Shown here one piece after another: positions 13,547 through 21,262 of a stretch of 64,000 bases of DNA (within the stretch, counting starts at the first letter, position 1; each line of letters starts with the position of its first letter). Position numbers and translations under genes: made by a program. The stretch is from positions 1 through 64,000 of the forward strand of contig JBBSJE010000005.1 of assembly GCA_038257535.1 (NCBI GenBank), read 5' to 3'. Source of the stretch: JAGTJU01 sp038257535 (GTDB lineage Bacteria; Myxococcota_A; Polyangia; Fen-1088). Below the pieces are notes generated by a model. It was not told where the DNA came from. It made no database searches and saw nothing but the letters and a program-made list of their open reading frames with translations.

Positions 13547-13790
13547 TTACCAGGCGCGGGGGCGAAGCGGGAGGGGCAAGTGCATCTCGGGCAATTTCAC
13601 TGCCAAGACCTTCCCGGGAGCTTCATTTATGATTTTGGGATTCGCTTTGAGATTGTGGTTGGCTTCGTCTTTATCTCGAACAGCGATGAGTGCCTATTCC
13701 CCGTTGGGGTGAACCGCTACGCCCGTAAACTCACCGGCGGTGGAATTGGCCGGAAGGTTGGCGGTGGGTAGAGTGAGCGTGGCTTGCGCT
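13547..13790 (-). pseudogene. remnant of a secreted beta-propeller-like protein with an in-frame stop
   Basis: In one minus-strand frame, TLTLPTANLPANSTAGEFTG and VAVHPNGE are followed by TAG (plus 13694-13696), then ALIAVRDKDEANHNLKANP and VLAVKLPEMHLP to a stop at 13547. The text around the stop, HPNGE-stop-ALIAVRD, matches the usual propeller-blade pattern with Tyr expected at the stop position. No start codon with a ribosome site was found upstream and the upstream text loses protein character. It reads as the decayed tail of a larger gene; the family is not certain. Confidence 0.42.
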
Positions 13791-14112
13791 GTTCGCGTTG
13801 AAAGAAACAAACGCGCGAACAATCCCCAACAACACGGGCGCGAATGCGCAGTTACACTGCCGCTTCAGCTCGGTGACGACTCGGCTTCAGCGAACGAAAG
13901 CATTTGCCCAGGGGCAACACAGTTTGCGCCGAGAATGGCAAGATCATAACGAGCTGGGGTAGGCATAGGGCGAGGCGAGCATGACGCTTATGCAAGCAGA
14001 TTGCAAAGGATGAGCGTTTGCGCCTTCAGGCCTACTTGCGACTTCGTTTGAGCCTATGGGTGAGCCAGGCTTTATCTAAGGGCGATGCTAGCAACACGTA
14101 CCCATACTTGGA
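13791..14112. other. intergenic region with no supported gene
   Basis: No ORF here has a ribosome site or a recognisable protein. The promoter of the small membrane-protein gene at 14128 should lie in its right half. Confidence 0.45.
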
Positions 14113-14127
14113 TCAGGAGGTAAGCCA

Positions 14128-14352
14128 ATGGGGAAGTTTTGGGCAAATAACAAGATTGTTCAGTCCTGGGATAGGGCTGTTATAGCCGTGGGTGGCTTAG
14201 GGGTGGGGGCCTTCATGGCGTTCTCAGTGATCTGGGGCGACCCCACAGCGCCAACCATTGACATGGAAGCTTTGAATGAGGCTGAACTGCAAATGCAGTG
14301 CGTGCCGGATCAGGAGCGTTCGGACTTGGTTTCCTCGCCCGAGCATTGCTGA
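14128..14352 (+). CDS. small membrane protein, function unknown
   Basis: 74 residues following a perfect AGGAGG ribosome site at 14116-14121, with spacing suited to the ATG. A single hydrophobic segment (about residues 18-35, AVGGLGVGAFMAFSVIWG) follows a charged N-terminus, then an acidic tail with two Cys (QMQCVPDQE and PEHC at the end). The strong ribosome site and the transmembrane helix make it a real gene. I do not recognise the family. The tail is probably periplasmic, where the two Cys could form a disulfide. Confidence 0.65.
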   Translation: MGKFWANNKIVQSWDRAVIAVGGLGVGAFMAFSVIWGDPTAPTIDMEALNEAELQMQCVPDQERSDLVSSPEHC

Positions 14353-14445
14353 AACATCCAATGTGAGGCTTCGCACCCTCGACGCATCTAGATGAAAAAT
14401 GCTAGGTGCGCCTTGGGTTAGCTTTGTGGCAATGTCGTGCGCAAG

Positions 14446-15876
14446 ATGTCGACGCGCCTCAAAGAAGCCGGAATTTTGCTTGCAGGCCTGTTGCTTGCCG
14501 TCAACGCGGCTGCAGCCGAACATCCGTTAAGGGTGTCCAAAGACGGCCGACGCCTGGTGCAAGCAAACGGCAAGCCGTTTTTGTATTTGGCCGACACTGC
14601 CTGGGAGCTGTTCCATCGGCTGAATCGGGAGCAGGCGGAGCTATACCTTAGGAACCGCGCTGACAAAGAGTTTACCGTCATTCAGGCGGTTTTGTTAGCA
14701 GAACTCGAAGGGATTCGGGAGCCAAACGCCTATGGTGATGTGCCGCTGATCGATGGCGATCCTGGAAAACCCAACCCGAAGTATTTTGAGCATGTTGATT
14801 GGGTTGTCGCGAAAGCGGAAAGCCTTGGTTTAACGATTGGCATGTTGCCAACGTGGGGCGACAAATGGCATGGCCGTCACAACCAGCCGGGGCCCAGTGT
14901 TTTCAAAGACGATCGGTCCGCGTACGAGTACGGGCGTTATGTGGGCAATCGCTACAAGAGCCGCGACGTGATTTTCATCTTGGGTGGCGATCGCAATGTG
15001 GACTCGAAACAGGACCTGTCGTTTACGCGCGCCTTTGCCAAAGGCCTCAAGGAGGCGGCGCCGAAGATCTTGATTTCCTATCATCCCCGGGGCCCCGGGC
15101 GTTCGTCGGACGCGCTTCACAAAGAGGCTTGGCTCGACTTCAACATGGTGCAGTCGTCGCACACCGGTCGCGATTACGATAGCGCCATTCACATCGAACA
15201 CGATCGGAAGCTCAAGCCCACCAAGCCCACCTTGGACGCCGAACCACGCTACGAGGACATCGTGGTGGATTTTTATTACGCCAGCGCCAACAGCGCCGTG
15301 CGCTTCGATGACACAGACGTTCGTTTGGCGGCCTATGCCTCGCTGCTTGCGGGTGCGGCAGGGCACACCTATGGCAACGGGAACATTTGGCAGATGTGGT
15401 CCCCACCGCACAAACCCGTGTTGGGGGCTCATGCGCCCTGGTTTGAGGCCATTGATCATCCAGGGGCCTTTCAGATGCGTCACGTGCGTCGGCTGTTCGA
15501 TTCGCGCGCTTGGGAAAAGCTGCAGCCGCAAGACGGGTTGCAAGACGGATTGATCGTTAGCCCCAATCCAGGAGCTTCCGGCTTGCGCGCGCGCGCCGCA
15601 TTGGCCAGCGACAACAGCTTTGCGTTTGTTTACCTGCCCCGAGGGGAACCTGTGGCCGTTGACTTGGGCCGCTTGGGGCCCGGCCGGCTGACCGCTTGGT
15701 GGTTCAACCCCAGGTATGGCCACGCTCACGAGATCTATCGTGGTGATGCAGCGGCGTTTCAAGCCTTTACGCCACCCTCATCGGGGCGCGGACAAGATTG
15801 GGTTTTGGTGCTTGACCAGGGGGACGCAAAAAAGCCGGCTCCAGGATCTAGCGGCGCGCCCCCGCAGGGAAAATAG
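14446..15876 (+). CDS. secreted DUF4038/GH140-like glycosidase
   Basis: About 476 residues with a Sec signal peptide (GILLAGLLLAVNAAAA). The catalytic barrel resembles the DUF4038 apiosidase-like family: FLYLADTAWELFHRLNREQA near the start, LTIGMLPTWGDKW, then VIFILGGDRN with the probable acid/base Asp and PTLDAEPRYED with the probable nucleophile Glu. A C-terminal beta domain (about 385-465, with RLTAWWFNPRYGHA) resembles the collagen-binding-like domain often attached. It would hydrolyse a glycan outside the cytoplasm; the substrate cannot be read from sequence. The ATG at 14446 is preferred over a GTG at 14437. It is monocistronic. Confidence 0.8.
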   Translation: MSTRLKEAGILLAGLLLAVNAAAAEHPLRVSKDGRRLVQANGKPFLYLADTAWELFHRLNREQAELYLRNRADKEFTVIQAVLLAELEGIREPNAYGDVPLIDGDPGKPNPKYFEHVDWVVAKAESLGLTIGMLPTWGDKWHGRHNQPGPSVFKDDRSAYEYGRYVGNRYKSRDVIFILGGDRNVDSKQDLSFTRAFAKGLKEAAPKILISYHPRGPGRSSDALHKEAWLDFNMVQSSHTGRDYDSAIHIEHDRKLKPTKPTLDAEPRYEDIVVDFYYASANSAVRFDDTDVRLAAYASLLAGAAGHTYGNGNIWQMWSPPHKPVLGAHAPWFEAIDHPGAFQMRHVRRLFDSRAWEKLQPQDGLQDGLIVSPNPGASGLRARAALASDNSFAFVYLPRGEPVAVDLGRLGPGRLTAWWFNPRYGHAHEIYRGDAAAFQAFTPPSSGRGQDWVLVLDQGDAKKPAPGSSGAPPQGK

Positions 15877-15920
15877 GCGTAAGGGTTGCTTGCGCGGCCA
15901 ACGTTAGGAATGCTGCGCCT

Positions 15921-16216
15921 GTGTCACTGTTATCGAAATTCGTAGCTTTGAGCTTGCTGGCCCTGTCGGGGTTTGCTTTAGGGTGTGATGACACGGGAGA
16001 CGAAACACAGAAGGCCGACGCATCTGCCCGCAACCGCGGTTGATTATCACAGCGGACCCGGCATTGAGCACGAAGGTGGCCGCCGCCGCGTGGGGCGCCA
16101 CGTTCACCGCCAATTGTTTGGATGCGCCTGCTTTGCGAACGCTTGAGGGCTTCGCGCGCGACCGCTACAACCGTGCCCCGCAAGACGTGTGCTCCAGCGG
16201 TAGGGTGGCGCCGTAA
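15921..16216 (+). pseudogene. small lipoprotein gene interrupted by a frameshift
   Basis: From a GTG at 15921 the frame encodes a lipoprotein signal (LLSKFVALSLLALSGFALGC, lipobox ALGC) and a polar stretch DDTGDETQKADA, then stops at 16041. From about 16043 another frame carries protein-like text with paired Cys: ITADPALSTKVAAAAWGATF, TANCLDAPALRTLEGFARD and APQDVCSSGRVAP, ending at 16216. A single indel between about 16015 and 16043 would join them into an about 98-residue lipoprotein. It could be a pseudogene or a base-calling error in the GC-rich junction. The family is unknown. Confidence 0.45.
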
Positions 16217-16531
16217 TCGCGCCTGCGCGGCAGCAGGTCTGCGTTTGGATATAGCCAATCTGCCTCCTCGGGGGCGGCGCCTGGTTTCGCTCCAAAGGTG
16301 CCAATCGAGTATTCTAGGCCTTAAACGCGGGCGTTTTTCGCCAAAAACTCGCCAAAGACTCGCCAAAAACTCGCCAAAGACTCGCCAAAAACTCGCCAAA
16401 GACTAAAAAGTCGTGGTGGCTGCGGAATTTTTCCCACCCGTCGGCAGACAACAGGCGTACACTGTCCCGAATTACTTGCGATCTGTCTGTAGGTGTCTGC
16501 GATGACGCCACAAGACCGAAGGGGAGTGGCC
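16217..16531. other. intergenic region holding the phased 11-bp repeat and the promoter of the TonB-like gene
   Basis: Apart from the repeat at 16339-16404, no gene is supported here. ORFs on the minus strand are open only because the repeat lacks stops in that frame. Confidence 0.5.
16339..16404. repeat. six-copy 11-bp tandem repeat with helically phased A-tracts
   Basis: CGCCAAAAACT and CGCCAAAGACT alternate three times each with no gaps. The A-tracts recur every 11 bases, about one helical turn, which predicts intrinsic curvature. It lies about 130 bases upstream of the TonB-like gene start. Confidence 0.9.
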
Positions 16532-17995
16532 ATGTATCCGCAGTTGAAGCAGTCGGGGTACGATCGGGATGTTGCGCCTGAGTGGGATCAGGTGCCGCAG
16601 TGGCAACAAGCTCAGGCGCACGGCCAGGCTCAGTCGCATCAGTACAGCGGCTACCGCGATGGGTGGTCTGTTGAACCGGGTTACCATGACAGCTTTCCGG
16701 CCGCCTACGCCGACCCCCGGCAAAGCATGCCCCAGCAGCCCGAGGTGATGTGGCCCCCTCCCTCCCAACATGGTGCGTACGGTCACCAGCATTACGAGCC
16801 GCTCGTGAATGCGGCGCCCGCCAAAGGGCGTCCTTGGCGACGAGCGCTGTTGGCATTGGCGTTCACCTTCGCGGGTGGGGTTTACGCGCGCCCACTTTTG
16901 GAGCACCACGCGCGAGAGTTGCCAGGGGACGCGCGCGTGGTGGGGTACCATGTGCTGGGCATGTTGCCGGCTTGGTTGCCAACGACGCTAACGCCGTCGG
17001 TGGCGCCGGCCGCCACCAAGACGCAGGCCTTTGCGGGCATCGTTACAACCCCATTGCCCAGCCCGCGTGCGGCTGTAGCGCCCAAGCCCGCAGCGGCACC
17101 GGTTGCGGCCGCGCCCGCTGCGATTGCCCCGGCGCCACCTGCGATTGAGGTTGCGGAGGCGGCCCCGGCGCCCGAGGTGGAACCAGAAGTGGCTCCGGTG
17201 CTGCAACGGCAGGCGACTGTGGAACGTCGGCGCCATGGCGGTCGCGACAAGAAACATTCTCATCGCAAAGTGGCTGTGGCACTGCCCGTTGCAGCCAAGA
17301 CGCCGCCGGCGCCCAGTGCAAGACCTGAGGCAAAACCTGAGGCCGCGGCCCCTCCCGCCGTGGTTGCTACCGCGGCCCCCAGGGTGGCCGCCGCACGAAA
17401 AGCGCCAGCTGATTCGTTGGACAGCCTGATGGCGCGGGCGATGGTAGAGGCGGACCCGTCGGAGGCTAAGCCGGCGGCAACCGCAGCGCTTTCCGACGAG
17501 AAGCGGTCGACGCTCAGCCGCAATCAAATTGTTGACGTGATGAAGGCGCTCACCGCGGACGTCAACGCTTGCGGCACCGATCTGGTTCGCCCCACGAATG
17601 CCGATCTCACGTTAACCGTGGGCGCGGGAGGCGACGTTTCCGGGGTTAAGGTGACGGGGCCCTTGTTTGCCACCATGACGGCGGGGTGCATAGTTCGTGC
17701 GGTGAAGACCGCCAGCTTTCCAGTCTCCAAGGGCATGTCGTTTTCGTACCGATACACATTGCGTCCTACGGCCCGTGCGGCCTCCACCGCGATGGCGGCC
17801 CCGATAAAACCTGAGCGCATCACAGGCTCGGCACCCACAGCGGGGGCGCAGACGGCACCTAGCGCAGCGTCGCTGGACAAGTCGGTGCTGCCGAAATTGC
17901 CGTCAAAGGTGAAGCTAAGCGACGATCCCTTGTCTGGCCTCAACGGGCGCACCTTTGAGGGCCAAGCAGAGCGCCGAGGCCGTTCGCGCAAATAA
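16532..17995 (+). CDS. single-pass TonB/AgmX-like periplasm-spanning protein
   Basis: 487 residues from the ATG at 16532, chosen because AGGGGAG lies seven to eight bases before it. A Gln/Tyr/Pro-rich cytoplasmic N-terminus (to about 95) leads to one membrane segment (RALLALAFTFAGGVYARPLL). An Ala/Pro-rich, periplasm-spanning linker with a basic patch (RRRHGGRDKKHSHRK) follows. The C-terminal domain (about 330-420) has two Cys (NACGTDL and TAGCIVRAVKTASFP) and the pattern of the TonB-like C-terminal modules common in myxobacterial gliding or transport proteins. It may couple the inner membrane to an outer-membrane partner. No ExbB/ExbD gene is in view, and a TonB role is inferred from architecture only. 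Confidence 0.6.
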   Translation: MYPQLKQSGYDRDVAPEWDQVPQWQQAQAHGQAQSHQYSGYRDGWSVEPGYHDSFPAAYADPRQSMPQQPEVMWPPPSQHGAYGHQHYEPLVNAAPAKGRPWRRALLALAFTFAGGVYARPLLEHHARELPGDARVVGYHVLGMLPAWLPTTLTPSVAPAATKTQAFAGIVTTPLPSPRAAVAPKPAAAPVAAAPAAIAPAPPAIEVAEAAPAPEVEPEVAPVLQRQATVERRRHGGRDKKHSHRKVAVALPVAAKTPPAPSARPEAKPEAAAPPAVVATAAPRVAAARKAPADSLDSLMARAMVEADPSEAKPAATAALSDEKRSTLSRNQIVDVMKALTADVNACGTDLVRPTNADLTLTVGAGGDVSGVKVTGPLFATMTAGCIVRAVKTASFPVSKGMSFSYRYTLRPTARAASTAMAAPIKPERITGSAPTAGAQTAPSAASLDKSVLPKLPSKVKLSDDPLSGLNGRTFEGQAERRGRSRK

Positions 17996-18050
17996 CAAAA
18001 GCCGCGTAACGCGCATGGACGAGCCCGGCGTTGGGCTGCACAATGAATGA

Positions 18051-19391
18051 ATGCGTCGAACCGCGGCCTTCGCCTGGGCTCTTTTCCTGTGGGGGTGGCA
18101 ATCGGCGCTCCCCGCGCACGCCTGGACATTTCGAGAGCACGAGGAAGTTGGATCGCTGGCGTTCGTTCAGGCGTGCAAAGAATTGCGCGCGCGTTTTGTT
18201 GAAGATGAAGATGCTGGGCGCGTCGAACGCCTACGTGTGGCCTGCGACAACGTTGATGTGAACGCTTTGCTGTATGGCAAAGCCAATGGCACCGCAGGCG
18301 ACCGCATTTCGGATCCCGAGGAATTCATGTCGTCGATGGGCGGCTTTCGGGCGACAAGCCGGTTTCATTATCTGCGGCTGAAGCTTGTGAACAGCACGCA
18401 CTTTCATCCGCAAACGGCGCGACAGTGGCAAAAGTTTCATCGCAACGCCATTGCCAAAGCCATCGCAGCGTCAAAAGTCCAAGGCGTGGACCAAGTGGCG
18501 GCGCTTGAAGCAGCGGTTTACGAAAACGCTTTTGCCGATCACTTTCTGCAAGACGCATTTTGTTCGGGGCATATGGGCTTTAACCGTTCGGCCAGCAGCG
18601 TTGCGGCGTCATTGGTGTTTCATGACACGTGGAATGAGCGGGGGCGGGTGGTGCGGAATCGCAATGGCAATTCGTGGAAAACCTATGGTGATTCACGTCT
18701 GCGCATTTCGGAAAACAGCGAAGCGCGTAGACGCATCATTGAAGCCACACGAAAGTCTGTGTTCGGCGTGCTGCTTGCTTTTGTTGGCGGGGAACGCGAT
18801 CCCGACAACGAGGTTCAGATTTGGCGTTCGCTGCCGTTCACGATTGAAGCGCCTGAAGTGCGGTCCCCGTTGGAACAGCTGTTGGCAGACCTGGCAGATC
18901 GGCCTACGTCTACGGGCCTTGAGCCGTTGGCGGCCATCAACCAGCCCGCACGCAAAGGCCTGTCGCTGGAAGCTTGGTCATTTGCGGCGGGGTCTCGCGT
19001 TGATGATCGCCCCGCCATGGGTGTGTTGGCGGGCGTTTCCAATCCAGTGCCATTTTTGGCACCGATGGTTTACGGCGCGGTGGGCGCCTCGCGCGCGGGC
19101 GACAGCGATCTGACCCGGCTGACGCTTGAAGTGGGTGGTTTTCGGCCCGTGGCTTTAACCCTCGACGGCATCATGTCGCATGACGTGTTGGTGGGCGTCA
19201 ATTGGCAAGTGGGTTTGCAAAAGCTGCGCGGCTCTGTTCACGCCACCTACCGCGCCACCTTCGAGTTGGGACGCACGTTGGTGCGCTTGCAGATTGGTCC
19301 CGCCTATCACATCGACACGGGACGCATAGGCGCTTATTTGGGTGTGGGCTTCGGCTATGCCGTTAACGCCCGCGGGGGCGGAAGCATCTAG
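18051..19391 (+). CDS. secreted zinc phospholipase C / S1-P1 nuclease-like protein with C-terminal barrel-like region
   Basis: 446 residues. The signal peptide ends AHA, leaving an N-terminal Trp (WTFREHEEVG), the residue that ligates zinc in phospholipase C and P1 nuclease. Further expected ligands are in RFHYL, FHRNA and FADHFLQDAFCSGHM (His-x3-Asp-x5-His, about 160-175), plus FHDTWNE. From about residue 300 to the end, alternating hydrophobic strands (LTRLTLEVGGFRPVALTLD, VRLQIGPAYHI, GAYLGVGFGYAVNA) look like an outer-membrane beta-barrel. The catalytic domain could therefore be held at the outer membrane. The substrate, phospholipid or nucleic acid, cannot be decided from this. It follows the TonB-like gene by 55 bases. 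Confidence 0.6.
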   Translation: MRRTAAFAWALFLWGWQSALPAHAWTFREHEEVGSLAFVQACKELRARFVEDEDAGRVERLRVACDNVDVNALLYGKANGTAGDRISDPEEFMSSMGGFRATSRFHYLRLKLVNSTHFHPQTARQWQKFHRNAIAKAIAASKVQGVDQVAALEAAVYENAFADHFLQDAFCSGHMGFNRSASSVAASLVFHDTWNERGRVVRNRNGNSWKTYGDSRLRISENSEARRRIIEATRKSVFGVLLAFVGGERDPDNEVQIWRSLPFTIEAPEVRSPLEQLLADLADRPTSTGLEPLAAINQPARKGLSLEAWSFAAGSRVDDRPAMGVLAGVSNPVPFLAPMVYGAVGASRAGDSDLTRLTLEVGGFRPVALTLDGIMSHDVLVGVNWQVGLQKLRGSVHATYRATFELGRTLVRLQIGPAYHIDTGRIGAYLGVGFGYAVNARGGGSI

Positions 19392-19402
19392 ATCTGCAGC
19401 GT

Positions 19403-20242
19403 CTAGGGCCACACCCAGGCCACCACCCCAGCACCGATCAAGCCCGCCGCCGCGGCGCCCCACGTGGCACGGGCGCGCGCGAGTTCCGGCTGCCCCGACG
19501 CGGCCCAGAAGCCGCTGCCTATCGCGAGGGCGGTGGCAACGGCCATTGAACTGGCCCAAACCACGCGCTCGACCGTGGGGTTGCTGCGTCGTCCTAACCA
19601 GCCGGCGGCCATCACGCCCGCTTCCATGGACAAAGCGGCCCCCAGCAACCCGCGCCGCTGGGCGGTGTTCGCGCTGCCCAAACTCGCGGCCAGCAGACCC
19701 GTGGCGGTGGCGGTCCACAAAGCCGCAGCGCTGGTGAAGGCGGCCCGGCCGGGGGTGGTTCCGCCCCGCGCAGACAAGGCGCCGATGCCAGCGCCGACCG
19801 TTGCACCCGCCCAAAGCAAGCTGCTGGCCGTGCGATCGGACCAGGGAGAAGATCCGGCGCGGTTGTAGAGCATCCATGTTGTGCCAATGGCCAAGCCCAC
19901 CGCGGCTCCCGAGGTGACGTTGGCAATCGTTCCCGAGGCAAACGGATGTTTTTGGTCGTAAGCCGCAAGCGCCCATGCCCCCACGGCCCCCAGCGCGAGC
20001 GCGGGCACCAAACGATGCTCGAAGCGGGCCTCGGTGAGCAGTGACGCCACCCACAGCGTGGTGGCGGCGGTGTAAGCGCCCGTGGCCACGACGCCAAGCG
20101 CGGCCTCGGGCGTGGAGCGCTTTATGAAGCTGGGTTTATCGTCTGCGTTTGCGTTTGCGTTTGACGGCTTGATTGCGATCGAGGCGGCGATGGCGATCGC
20201 GAGCGCGACACAACAAAACCATGGCGTCTTGCTGTCCCTCAT
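19403..20242 (-). CDS. multi-pass membrane protein, function unknown
   Basis: 279 residues. An N-terminal signal or anchor (FCCVALAIAIAASIAI) is followed by a NANANADD linker and then six to eight Ala/Gly-rich hydrophobic helices with short loops. The middle contains ALGAVGAWALAAYDQKHPFASG and SSLLWAGATVGAGIGALSARGG. No catalytic motif is visible and I do not recognise the family. It converges on the phospholipase-like gene (12-base gap) and lies 18 bases downstream of ctaA on the same strand, so it may share ctaA's message. Confidence 0.6.
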   Translation of the reverse strand: MRDSKTPWFCCVALAIAIAASIAIKPSNANANADDKPSFIKRSTPEAALGVVATGAYTAATTLWVASLLTEARFEHRLVPALALGAVGAWALAAYDQKHPFASGTIANVTSGAAVGLAIGTTWMLYNRAGSSPWSDRTASSLLWAGATVGAGIGALSARGGTTPGRAAFTSAAALWTATATGLLAASLGSANTAQRRGLLGAALSMEAGVMAAGWLGRRSNPTVERVVWASSMAVATALAIGSGFWAASGQPELARARATWGAAAAGLIGAGVVAWVWP

Positions 20243-20260
20243 CGTTGATCCGGACGGCCG

Positions 20261-21232
20261 CTAAGCCGCCGCTGCGTGGGCATCGGCCCCCGGCTGCGGT
20301 GCGCCTGCGATCTGCATTGCTTCATGCGAAAACTGCGCGCGCAACACCACCAGAGAAATCCACAACACATCTGCCATCAACAAGTGCACCACCTGCATCG
20401 CAATGGGCGCAAGCAGAAGCAGGTTGATCAATCCCACCATGACTTGCGCAACCACAAGGGCGGCGACCAATGTGGCGCTGCCTCGCATCGCCTCGAAGCC
20501 TTGTTTCGCCAACATCCGGCCGATAAGCACCAGCAAGTAACCGGCTACGGCCACCGCCAAGAAGGGGTGCCACAGACGCAGCCGCACAAACGCATGCGCG
20601 GTGGCGGAAACATCGGCTTGGAGCCCGGACCTGAGACTGGTGGCCGGGAACAAGGTGTCGCCCAAAGCTGCGATCGCACCTGAGAGAGCCACAATCGCCA
20701 CAGCGAACAAAGCGGCGGTGAGGCCCGGGGCGAAGAGATTTCGGGGCAGGGTGATTCGCTTTCGCGGTTTGGCCAGCCACCAGGTGAGCGTGAGCGTGGC
20801 AACCAACGCAAATGTGTTCAACAGATGGCCGGTCATCCACCATGCGCGGGCGATGGATTTGTTGCCCGCGACCATCTCGAACAAAACCAAGCCACCGCCC
20901 ACCAACGCCTCGGTGATCATGAAGAACAGCGAAGCCCCTGCGGCCTTGCGTGCGGCTTGCGTCTTGGCGAACACGCGCCGCGCCCATACGTATTGCGCAA
21001 GCACCAACAAGAACGCCACGCCCGACGTGATCCGATGCGTGAATTCCACGATGGTTTTCATGGTGGGGGCCCGCGGGATCACTTCGCCATTGCAGGTGGG
21101 CCAATGGTTGCCGCAGCCTGCGCCTGAGCCCGACGCGCGTACGTACGCGCCCCACAGGATCACCACCAGCGTGGCGCCAATCACCACCAAGCTAAATGAG
21201 CGAAACCGGGATGCGGACACAGCCGCGGTCAT
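20261..21232 (-). CDS. ctaA: heme A synthase (CtaA/COX15)
   Basis: 323 residues with about eight membrane helices. Features of the family include RASGSGAGCGNHWPTCNG (paired Cys after helix 1), EFTHRITSG, the His of GHLLNTFALVATLTLTWW, RLWHPFLAVA and VVHLLMADVLWISLVVLR, which supply the heme ligands. The enzyme oxidises heme O to heme A in the inner membrane for aa3-type cytochrome oxidase. ATG at 21232 is preferred to an upstream TTG. No ctaB or oxidase gene is in the window; the upstream neighbour is a receptor-type lipoprotein. Confidence 0.92.
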   Translation of the reverse strand: MTAAVSASRFRSFSLVVIGATLVVILWGAYVRASGSGAGCGNHWPTCNGEVIPRAPTMKTIVEFTHRITSGVAFLLVLAQYVWARRVFAKTQAARKAAGASLFFMITEALVGGGLVLFEMVAGNKSIARAWWMTGHLLNTFALVATLTLTWWLAKPRKRITLPRNLFAPGLTAALFAVAIVALSGAIAALGDTLFPATSLRSGLQADVSATAHAFVRLRLWHPFLAVAVAGYLLVLIGRMLAKQGFEAMRGSATLVAALVVAQVMVGLINLLLLAPIAMQVVHLLMADVLWISLVVLRAQFSHEAMQIAGAPQPGADAHAAAA

Positions 21233-21262
21233 AGCGCCACCCGTGCGCCAACGCAAAGGGCA

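Noticed and set aside
16339..16404. Possible CRISPR array
   Set aside because: Units are 11 bp and contiguous with no spacers.
16314..16533. Minus-strand ORFs with repeated RVFGEFLASLW-type peptide
   Set aside because: Produced by the 11-bp DNA repeat; no start signal, and the sequence lies in a promoter region.
21233..21256. TTG start for ctaA
   Set aside because: An ATG eight codons in lies closer to the first helix; the extension has no ribosome site.
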